5,253 nt of DNA, from contig JAICQI010000458.1 of the NCBI GenBank assembly GCA_025937955.1, positions 1 to 5,253 of the forward strand, given 5' to 3'. Position numbers and translations under genes: made by a program. The stretch is from Pyrinomonadaceae bacterium. GTDB taxonomy: Bacteria > Acidobacteriota > Blastocatellia > Pyrinomonadales > Pyrinomonadaceae. Positions 1 through 4,708 of this stretch are shown piece after piece (positions within the stretch are counted from its first letter, which is position 1; the number at the start of each line of letters is the position of its first letter). A model generated the notes under the pieces. The model was not told where the DNA came from. It did no database searches and worked only from the letters and a program-made list of their open reading frames with translations.

Positions 1-21
1 CGAGTGATCAACAAAGGCACT

Positions 22-372
22 ATGGAAGGCAGTACTGGTAGTCCCACCATTCGCGTCGAGATTTACAATCAGACCTACAACATCCGGTCTGATGGCGATA
101 CCGAATACATTATTCAACTCGCGGAGTTTGTCGACAGCCGGATGAGAGAGATCTCTTCGGGCACGCTCACCGTCGACTCTTTGAAAGTCGCAATCCTTGC
201 CGCACTACACATCGCAGACGAACTGCACCGCCTCAAGAACATGCACGAACAGGCCGACTCACAACTCGCCGCGCGCAGCGCCGAGTGCGCCGAAATGCTC
301 GATCGCCTCTTGAAAGTCCGCACCAGCCTCGAGAGCGAACAAGGCGGCGCCGGCAAGCTCACCCTCGGTTAG
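22..372 (+). CDS. zapA: Cell division protein ZapA
   Basis: ZapA binds FtsZ in the cytoplasm and promotes protofilament bundling at the division ring. The 116-residue product fits the family size of about 100-110. The N-terminal half (about residues 8-50) has the ZapA fold pattern: a beta strand with RVEIYNQTYNIR, then a D/E-rich turn and a helix with EYIIQLAEFVDSRMREI, the conserved 'V(D)xxM' segment. Residues 52-105 form a long amphipathic, charged helix that would make the tetrameric coiled coil. ATG 22 is preferred because AAAGG lies 4 nt upstream. The frame is also open from GTG 4 to the window edge, so a start farther upstream cannot be excluded. The TAG stop (370-372) overlaps the first two bases of a large inverted repeat. 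The adjacent candidate 6S RNA supports the call, since zapA-6S RNA is a recurrent gene pair in bacteria. Confidence 0.88.
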   Translation: MEGSTGSPTIRVEIYNQTYNIRSDGDTEYIIQLAEFVDSRMREISSGTLTVDSLKVAILAALHIADELHRLKNMHEQADSQLAARSAECAEMLDRLLKVRTSLESEQGGAGKLTLG

Positions 373-485
373 CCACAAAATATTTCAGCCACAAAAAGGC
401 ACAAAAGTCACAAAAGAGTTTTGCGCGACCTGTATTATTTTTTAGTGACTTTTGTGCCTTTTTGTGGCTGAAATATTTTGTGGCT
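371..485. repeat. Large inverted repeat with perfect 41-bp arms (MITE/REP-like)
   Basis: Bases 371-411 are the exact reverse complement of 445-485 (41 of 41). They are separated by a 33-nt spacer, 412-444, which could extend pairing with A-rich and T-rich edges after one mismatch. Each arm is made of short units of the type GNCACAAAA (GCCACAAAA, GGCACAAAA, GTCACAAAA). On the right the motif CTTTTGTGCC occurs once more at 484-493, just outside the perfect arm. No transposase gene and no clear target duplication were seen beyond a possible TT. A transcript would form a very long duplex, a potential RNase III target or a barrier between zapA and the RNA gene. From general familiarity, such CACAAA-type intergenic repeats are scattered in many environmental genomes. 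Mobility or a terminator role is inference. Confidence 0.9.
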
Positions 486-509
486 TTTGTGCCGCAGCGT
501 GGCGAGATA

Positions 510-518
510 TGCTACTAT
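510..518 (+). promoter_or_regulatory. Extended -10 promoter element for the candidate 6S RNA
   Basis: The sequence TGCTACTAT matches an extended -10 (TGn followed by TACTAT, four of six to TATAAT). It lies so that transcription would start around 523-525, the 5' edge of the closing stem of the downstream RNA. No good -35 hexamer is seen at 17-bp spacing; TTGTGC at 487-492 is 20 bp away. The extended -10 may compensate for this. Confidence 0.45.
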
Positions 519-521
519 CCG

Positions 522-730
522 TGGCGGCGGAGGGAAACGTTCTGCGGTGTTCGTCACCGAGTTACGATGATTGAGCCAACGCCGTTGATTAGGGAGACCG
601 AGGTCGTCTAGCCAGTGCATTTCTTCATCGTTAAGAACTGCCAGAGGCTGCGTCATTAAGAGGTCACCCACCTGTCTATGCAGGTTCAATTACGGCTTCG
701 GAGCGGCAATTGCGGATCTCCCTCCTGCCA
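522..730 (+). ncRNA. ssrS: Candidate 6S RNA (RNA polymerase-binding regulator)
   Basis: 6S RNA mimics an open promoter and sequesters the housekeeping sigma-RNA polymerase in stationary phase. The sequence can be folded by hand into the 6S layout. The closing stem pairs 522-526 with 726-730 and 529-535 with 719-725, with a 2-nt bulge. An inner stem pairs 569-577 with 683-691 (nine pairs, two G-U). The central bubble is 578-591 opposite 670-682. The long bulged apical arm pairs 592-599/662-669, 610-613/646-649, 617-619/639-641 and 621-625/633-637 around loop 626-632. The 3' side of the bubble can alternatively form a small hairpin (670-674/681-685), as described for several 6S RNAs. The bubble lies about 57 nt from the 5' end and 48-60 nt from the 3' end, close to the E. 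coli layout. The position directly after zapA is the typical ssrS location. Exact ends are inferred. Confidence 0.75.
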
Positions 731-775
731 GAAACCGGGAGTCGTGAATCTTCTTTAGGGTTCGCGGCTTTTTTT
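727..775 (+). terminator. Terminator-like hairpin after the 6S RNA
   Basis: Pairs 727-729/766-768 (GCC/GGC) and 731-736/758-763 (GAAACC/GGGTTC with one mismatch) form an imperfect stem, followed at once by seven T (769-775). The stem shares 727-729 with the 6S closing stem, so the two folds exclude each other. It ends only 4 nt before the ymdB start codon. The stem is weak and has a 21-nt loop, hence moderate confidence. Confidence 0.45.
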
Positions 776-779
776 GTAT

Positions 780-1562
780 ATGAAAGTCCTCATGATCGGA
801 GATGTCGTCGCCAAGCCGGGACGCATAGCTGTGCTCGAACGCATCCAGGATTTGCGCGAGCAGCACCAGATCGATCTCGCAATCATGAACGCCGAGAACC
901 TCGCCGGCGGTTTCTCAGTCACGCCAACACTCTGCGAACAACTGTTCTCTTCCGGCATCGACGTGATGACATCCGGCAATCACATCTTCGACAAAAAGGA
1001 AGCGATCGATTACATACGCAAACAACCGCGACTCATTCGTCCGGCGAACTATCCGCCGAACACTCCCGGCAGTGGATACTGGGCAGGTGAAGTAAACGGC
1101 GCGCACGTCGCGGTGATGAACGTGATGGGACGAGTGTTCATGCCGCCTTCCGACGATCCGTTTCGCGTGATCGATAGCGTGCTGGCGTCATTGCCGGCTG
1201 AAACCACGGTACGCATCGTAGACGTGCATGCGGAAGCGACGTCAGAGAAGGTGGCGATGGGTTGGCATCTCGATGGCCGTGTGTCGGCAGTATTGGGTAC
1301 GCACACGCACGTGCAGACAGCGGATGAAAGAATTCTACCGGGCGGTACTGCTTACTTGACGGACCTTGGTATGACTGGAAGTTATGCCGGTGTGATCGGC
1401 ATGAATAAGTCTGATGTGATCGCGCGCTTTACTTCTGTTACGGCCAGACGCGCCGAGCATTCGAGCGGCCAGGTGCGAATTTGCGCGGCCGTGCTCGATA
1501 TCGATGAAAGCAGCGGCCGCGCACATAAGATAGAGCGATTAAATTTGACTCACGATCAATAG
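780..1562 (+). CDS. ymdB: YmdB-family metallophosphoesterase (2',3'-cyclic nucleotide phosphodiesterase)
   Basis: This is a 260-residue cytoplasmic protein of the TIGR00282/YmdB family; B. subtilis YmdB is about the same length. Members form a di-metal site and hydrolyse cyclic nucleotides, and B. subtilis YmdB acts as a regulator of biofilm and motility genes. All metal ligands are visible at the same positions as in the B. subtilis enzyme: D8 (MIGDVV), E39 and N40 (NAEN), N67 and H68 (SGNHIFD), H150 (DVHAEATSEK), and H175 and H177 (GTHTHVQTAD). ATG 780 gives the canonical N-terminus MKVLMIGDVV; an in-frame TTG at 774 would only add two residues. There is no Shine-Dalgarno sequence, because the T tract of a terminator-like hairpin lies directly upstream. 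The RNase Y gene, a frequent neighbour of ymdB in other bacteria, is not present here. The TAG stop lies inside a 20-bp palindrome shared with the convergent gene. Confidence 0.93.
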   Translation: MKVLMIGDVVAKPGRIAVLERIQDLREQHQIDLAIMNAENLAGGFSVTPTLCEQLFSSGIDVMTSGNHIFDKKEAIDYIRKQPRLIRPANYPPNTPGSGYWAGEVNGAHVAVMNVMGRVFMPPSDDPFRVIDSVLASLPAETTVRIVDVHAEATSEKVAMGWHLDGRVSAVLGTHTHVQTADERILPGGTAYLTDLGMTGSYAGVIGMNKSDVIARFTSVTARRAEHSSGQVRICAAVLDIDESSGRAHKIERLNLTHDQ

Positions 1563-1578
1563 GTCCTATAGGACCTAT
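1559..1578. repeat. 20-bp perfect palindrome between convergent genes
   Basis: ATAGGTCCTATAGGACCTAT is identical to its own reverse complement. It contains the ymdB stop codon (1560-1562) and ends 1 nt from the stop of the opposing TPR gene. A copy with 18 of 20 matches occurs at 2793-2812. It could act as a bidirectional terminator stem (a T-rich stretch ATATTATTT follows on the + strand) or be a dispersed repeat. Neither role is proven. Confidence 0.85.
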
Positions 1579-1579
1579 A

Positions 1580-2521
1580 TTATTTCTGCGATCGCAAGTG
1601 CCTCGCTAACGCAATCTTCGCCTCGAGCTGAGCCTGCAGATCCGGCCTCATTTTCAGGCACTCATCGAAATCCTTCTGCGCTTTACTCTCGTCTCCTATG
1701 TACACCAGCGCCAGTCCGCGATTGAAATAAGCCCAGGAGATCTTTGGATCGAGTTCGATCGCACGAGTGAAGTCGTCGATTGCTTTCGCCATTTCAGCTT
1801 TTTTCATCCACGCGGTACCGCGTCCCTGGTAGGCCCACGCCATCCCGGGCGCGAGACGAATTGCGCGATCAAAATCCGCCAGCGCACGATCGTAGTTCGT
1901 TAGTGCGATGTGTGCGTAACCACGTTGGTAGAAGGATTCGGGAATGCGATCGCTGAGTTCGATAGACCGATTGAGATCCGCCAGGGCACCATTGACGTCG
2001 CCGTAATCTAGTCGCAAGCTGCCACGATTGCTGTAAGCCTCAGGATAGGTTTTGTTAAGGGAGATTGCCTTATCGAGATCTCTGAGAGCGCCTTCCCGAT
2101 CACCGTTGGCGCGTAACGCTGCCGCGCGATTCATATAGGGCGTGGCCTGTCCTGGCCTGATGCGCAGCGCTTCGTTGAAGTCATCAATGGCGCCGAAATT
2201 GTCTCCCTTTTTAAACTTAACCAGGCCACGATTGTTGTAAGCGTTGGCGGTGAAGGGATCGACGACCTTAACAGTGTCGGCAGAACTCTCAGTGTACGAG
2301 TTTCCAAACGTGCTGTTCGAGCTGCTGCTCAGATCAAGGTGGGAGCTCAAGCGAATGGCTCTGGTGTAGTCTTCGATCGCGCCGTCAAGGTCGCCCTTGG
2401 TAATTTTCTTTTCAGCGTTTTGGAAATGGTTGAGAGCAGCTTCGGGTGTGCGCGTTTGGGAGAACGCTGTCACCGGAAGCCAGAGGGAGACAACTGCGAA
2501 CAGGATCGCACAGCGGCGCAT
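1580..2521 (-). CDS. Exported tetratricopeptide-repeat protein
   Basis: This is a 313-residue protein with an N-terminal signal peptide (MRRCAILFAVVSLWLPVTAF, likely cut after AFS at residue 21), so it probably works in the periplasm or at the envelope. The rest is almost entirely TPRs of 34 residues. The first, at about 27-60, is followed by a Ser/Thr-rich insert at 62-84. Six contiguous repeats follow at about 92-125, 126-159, 160-193, 194-227, 228-261 and 262-295, with the usual pattern of AYxNRG, GDxxGAIxDFxxAIxLxP. TPR arrays bind proteins; the partner and pathway cannot be told from sequence. The start at 2521 is chosen over an in-frame upstream ATG (2686) because AAGGGAGGG lies 6 nt before it and the signal peptide begins there. 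It is convergent with ymdB, and no operon partner is seen. Confidence 0.88.
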   Translation of the reverse strand: MRRCAILFAVVSLWLPVTAFSQTRTPEAALNHFQNAEKKITKGDLDGAIEDYTRAIRLSSHLDLSSSSNSTFGNSYTESSADTVKVVDPFTANAYNNRGLVKFKKGDNFGAIDDFNEALRIRPGQATPYMNRAAALRANGDREGALRDLDKAISLNKTYPEAYSNRGSLRLDYGDVNGALADLNRSIELSDRIPESFYQRGYAHIALTNYDRALADFDRAIRLAPGMAWAYQGRGTAWMKKAEMAKAIDDFTRAIELDPKISWAYFNRGLALVYIGDESKAQKDFDECLKMRPDLQAQLEAKIALARHLRSQK

Positions 2522-2527
2522 GGTAGA

Positions 2528-2536
2528 CCCTCCCTT
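2528..2536 (-). promoter_or_regulatory. Strong ribosome binding site of the TPR gene
   Basis: On the - strand AAGGGAGGG precedes ATG 2521 by 6 nt. It is the strongest Shine-Dalgarno sequence seen in the window and decides the start against the 55-residue N-terminal extension. Confidence 0.75.
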
Positions 2537-2629
2537 GGTTGAAGCTCGTCCACCAGGTGCGCTAAGATGCGGTTGTCGACGATGCAGCTTTGCGCGCCGC
2601 GAGGCGATCGAACTTGTGTTGTCATTCCG

Positions 2630-2662
2630 AGCCTCGTTGCTATCGCAAGTAGCAACGAGGCT
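2630..2662. repeat. Perfect stem-loop next to a GTCATTCCGAG motif
   Basis: GCCTCGTTGCTA (2631-2642) pairs perfectly with 2650-2661, and A2630 with T2662 adds a thirteenth pair. The loop is TCGCAAG. The motif GTCATTCCGAG just before it (2621-2631) resembles the start of dispersed intergenic palindromes common in environmental bacteria; that link is from general familiarity. It lies in the probable 5' leader of the TPR gene. There is only a short T stretch after it, so a terminator role is weak. Confidence 0.7.
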
Positions 2663-2672
2663 TTCGATTTGT

Positions 2673-2689
2673 CCGGTGCGTCTCACCGG
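2673..2689. repeat. Short hairpin CCGGTG/CACCGG
   Basis: Six perfect base pairs (2673-2678 with 2684-2689) enclose a 5-nt loop. It follows the larger stem-loop by about 10 bases and lies in the same upstream region of the TPR gene. It may be chance or part of the same repeat unit. Confidence 0.5.
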
Positions 2690-2792
2690 CCCTTGAACTT
2701 AAAACGACCGAAGTTGAAAAAAGTTACAAAAAGAACTGGGCTCTGAATTTGAAACACCGTGGAGCGAGAAGTTGTGGCAAGTTAAAGGTCGT

Positions 2793-2812
2793 ATAAGTCC
2801 GATAGGACCTAT
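2793..2812. repeat. Degenerate second copy of the ATAGGTCC palindrome
   Basis: ATAAGTCCGATAGGACCTAT matches the palindrome at 1559-1578 in 18 of 20 positions. It still folds as ATA-GTCC/GGAC-TAT around GATA with one mismatch. It lies 4 nt beyond the thioesterase stop codon (2817-2819), much as the first copy lies 1 nt beyond the TPR stop, which fits a role in 3' end formation or a site preference near gene ends. Confidence 0.75.
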
Positions 2813-2816
2813 TCAG

Positions 2817-3305
2817 TTATTCAGGTGCGGTTTCGGTGGGCACGACAGCGCCTTGATGAGGTTTGATGATTGGCGGCGCCAGCAGTCTTTGCGCATATCC
2901 TTCTGGAAAAGAGCGGACGCGGCCGTTCGAGTCAGTGACAACGTGTCCTGTTTCTCCTTCAGCAACTACTTGTCCATTAGCGGCACGCACGATCTCATAC
3001 CCGAAGCGCAGGGAACGTTTACGTAATTCTGTAATATGTGTACGAACTATTAGCTCGTCGTCGTAATAAGCAGCGGCTTTATAGCGGCAATACGCCTCGG
3101 CGACGACCAGGAAAGCGTCCTCGTTCTCTTCCATGTCGCGGTAAGAAAAACCGCGCGCGCGACAATAATCAGTCCTGCCGATTTCGAACCAGACCAAATA
3201 GTTGGCATAATAAACAATGCCCATCTTGTCCGTTTCGGCATAACGCACCCGCAACAACGTTTCGTGCCAAACGCCGAATACATCTTCAAGGGCAGGGCTT
3301 GTCAT
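2817..3305 (-). CDS. ybgC: YbgC-type acyl-CoA thioesterase (4HBT hotdog fold)
   Basis: This family hydrolyses acyl-CoA thioesters in the cytoplasm; YbgC of E. coli is encoded with the Tol-Pal genes. The 162-residue product carries the signature RYAETDKMGIVYYANYLVWFE (residues 21-41), with D26 as the predicted catalytic aspartate and the Y-x-x-W/F-E-x-x-R helix after it (E41, R44). Hotdog strands follow at about 66-125 (FLVVAEAYCRYKAAAYYDDELIVRTHI, SLRFGYEIVR, VVAEGETGHVVTD). A Pro-rich tail of about 20 residues after 143 is longer than in typical 130-140 residue members. Start 3305 is preferred because GGAAGG lies 10 nt upstream. An in-frame ATG at 3329 would add eight residues but has no such site. 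No Tol-Pal genes are near; it is divergent from the metallopeptidase-like gene. Substrate is unknown, and the symbol denotes the family only. Confidence 0.88.
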   Translation of the reverse strand: MTSPALEDVFGVWHETLLRVRYAETDKMGIVYYANYLVWFEIGRTDYCRARGFSYRDMEENEDAFLVVAEAYCRYKAAAYYDDELIVRTHITELRKRSLRFGYEIVRAANGQVVAEGETGHVVTDSNGRVRSFPEGYAQRLLAPPIIKPHQGAVVPTETAPE

Positions 3306-3385
3306 CTGAGCAAAGCCTTCCGGGTTCATAAGCGAGAGATAAAATGAATTCCCGATCCTGGTTCAGTTGTAAACGTTTAGCGGAC

Positions 3386-3391
3386 TATAAG
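3386..3391 (+). promoter_or_regulatory. Possible -10 box upstream of the metallopeptidase-like gene
   Basis: TATAAG (five of six to TATAAT) lies 16 nt before ATG 3407, in the divergent gap with the thioesterase. The -35 candidate at 18-bp spacing (TTCAGT, 3362-3367) is poor. If real, the transcript would start near 3397, which favours start 3407 over ATG 3344. Confidence 0.3.
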
Positions 3392-3406
3392 AGTGAAAGA
3401 CCAATT

Positions 3407-4696
3407 ATGTCAAAGAAAATCAGCGGCGCGCTGGCCCTTTTGACCCTGTTCTGTTTCGGCGCCGGCAGCTTTTTGCCAAGTAGCCACGCCCAGAACGGCG
3501 CCCCCGGCACGGCCCAGAACGCGGCCATTGTTTCCACCACCGCCGCCGTGCTCAGAGAAACCAGCGAGTTGAGAGAGCTCGCCGTGCTCAAGAATGTGAA
3601 GAGCGGGGCGCAGTCGCGTGCAGAGATTGAGCGCATGATCATTAGGAATCTCGACAGCGAGACCACGCCCGCTGAAATGCACGCCGCGGAATTGGTGCTC
3701 AGGGCTTTTGGACTTGCACCGGAGGATTTTGCTTATCGTGAGTTTTTGATCAAGCTGCTGAAGGAACAGGTCGCTGGTTACTACGATCCTAAGGCACAGC
3801 AGTTTTACCTCGCTGACTGGATCGAGCTCGATGGGCAAAAGCCTGTCATGGCCCACGAGCTGACCCACGCTCTCCAGGATCAGCACTTCAATCTGAAGCG
3901 CTTTGAGAAGTGGCCCAAGGGCGACTCTGACGCCGAACTAGCGGCGCACGCGCTGATCGAAGGGGATGCGACTCTGGCCATGACACAATACCTGACGAAG
4001 AATCCGATGGTGGCGCTGGCTTTCATTCGCAGCCTGGGTTCGCAGGGTGTTGCTACTGAGCAGTACAACCAGGCGCCGCGCGCGTTGCGTGAATCACTGT
4101 TGTTTCCGTATCAGGAAGGCTCGGCCTGGGCCACGAAAGTTTACAGACGCGGTGGTTGGGACCTAATCTCAAAGGCGTTTAGCAAACTGCCGCAATCGAG
4201 CGAGCAGATCCTTCATGCTGATAAATACTTTTCTTATGAAGCGCCGCAGAAAATTACGCTGCCTGAGTTCAAGAGCTTTCTTGGTCCATCGTGGAAGCGC
4301 ATCGATTACGATGTGAACGGCGAGTGGGGTTGTTACCTGATCCTCGATGAGTTTTTGAACAACACGACTGAGTCGAAAAAAGCGTCCGCAGGCTGGGGCG
4401 GCGATCGGTTCGCGCTTTATGAGACGGGAAAGCCCGGCGAGGTCTTCATCGTTCAGTTAACGGCCTGGGACACGCCAGTGGATGCGAAGGAGTTTTTCGA
4501 TGCCTATGCTCGGCGCACAGTGAAGCGATACGCTGGCGCGCAGGAGTTGAAGGCGACTGCAGATCGTTTCGAGTGGCAAACGTCCAGCGGCGTAGTGGCA
4601 ATGGAGCTCCGCGGTTCTCAGGTGGCGATATTTGAAGGCATTCCTTCTTCAATCAATGCGAACACGTTACTGCGCGCGATCTGGCAACAACGATAG
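3407..4696 (+). CDS. Exported HExxH metallopeptidase-like protein, family not recognised
   Basis: This is a 429-residue protein with a signal peptide: KK at 3-4, a hydrophobic run at 6-23, and a likely signal peptidase I site after SHA (residue 28). The mature N-terminus is Ala/Glu-rich and helical (40-100). A central block has GYYDPKAQQFYLADW (124-138), then VMAHELTHALQDQHF (147-161). HELTH (H150, E151, H154) is a zinc-site HExxH motif, and E185 in ALIEGDATL, 31 residues later in a predicted helix, is the likely third ligand, as in gluzincins. The C-terminal half (225-429) has SSEQILHADKY and GWGGDRFALYE but no domain I can name. Known: this motif pair marks zinc peptidases. Inferred: a periplasmic or secreted protease. 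Start 3407 is chosen for the signal peptide; ATG 3344 would add 21 polar residues before it. The carboxylase gene follows after 12 nt, suggesting co-transcription. Confidence 0.82.
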   Translation: MSKKISGALALLTLFCFGAGSFLPSSHAQNGAPGTAQNAAIVSTTAAVLRETSELRELAVLKNVKSGAQSRAEIERMIIRNLDSETTPAEMHAAELVLRAFGLAPEDFAYREFLIKLLKEQVAGYYDPKAQQFYLADWIELDGQKPVMAHELTHALQDQHFNLKRFEKWPKGDSDAELAAHALIEGDATLAMTQYLTKNPMVALAFIRSLGSQGVATEQYNQAPRALRESLLFPYQEGSAWATKVYRRGGWDLISKAFSKLPQSSEQILHADKYFSYEAPQKITLPEFKSFLGPSWKRIDYDVNGEWGCYLILDEFLNNTTESKKASAGWGGDRFALYETGKPGEVFIVQLTAWDTPVDAKEFFDAYARRTVKRYAGAQELKATADRFEWQTSSGVVAMELRGSQVAIFEGIPSSINANTLLRAIWQQR

Positions 4697-4708
4697 AATA
4701 CGAAACTG

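Larger units (their letters stand above)
2522..2816. other. Intergenic region rich in palindromes, no gene seen
   Basis: Between the start of the TPR gene and the stop of the thioesterase gene there is no convincing coding frame. Reading left to right, it holds the TPR ribosome binding site, a 13-bp stem-loop (2630-2662), a 6-bp hairpin (2673-2689), an A-rich tract (about 2697-2740) and a degenerate copy of the ATAGGTCC palindrome (2793-2812). The TPR promoter should lie here on the - strand, but no clear -35/-10 pair could be picked out. Confidence 0.6.

Noticed and set aside
371..493. CRISPR-like reading of the GNCACAAAA units
   Set aside because: The units are about 9-16 nt apart with no spacers of constant length and no cas genes; the structure is a single inverted repeat.
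371..493. Insertion sequence remnant with transposase
   Set aside because: The 33-nt spacer is too short for any transposase fragment and no clear target duplication is seen.
285..611. Open frame on the + strand across the inverted repeat and 6S region
   Set aside because: Its middle part (SHKKAQKSQKS, FCAFLWLKYFVAFV) is just the translated CACAAA-type repeat. It overlaps zapA at one end and the candidate structured RNA at the other.
435..689. Open frame on the - strand opposite the 6S RNA
   Set aside because: It overlaps one repeat arm and a structured RNA and shows no protein family signal.
2522..2686. 55-residue N-terminal extension of the TPR protein from an upstream ATG
   Set aside because: It would bury the signal peptide, and the strong AAGGGAGGG site sits in front of the inner ATG at 2521. 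The extension is low-complexity and covers the stem-loop region.
2397..2696. + strand open frames opposite the TPR gene start
   Set aside because: They are antisense to the signal-peptide region and intergenic hairpins, with no family signal or ribosome binding site that I could see.
3410..3886. - strand open frame of 158 codons inside the metallopeptidase-like gene
   Set aside because: It is a shadow of a well-supported + strand gene with a signal peptide and zinc motif. The antisense product has no recognisable pattern.
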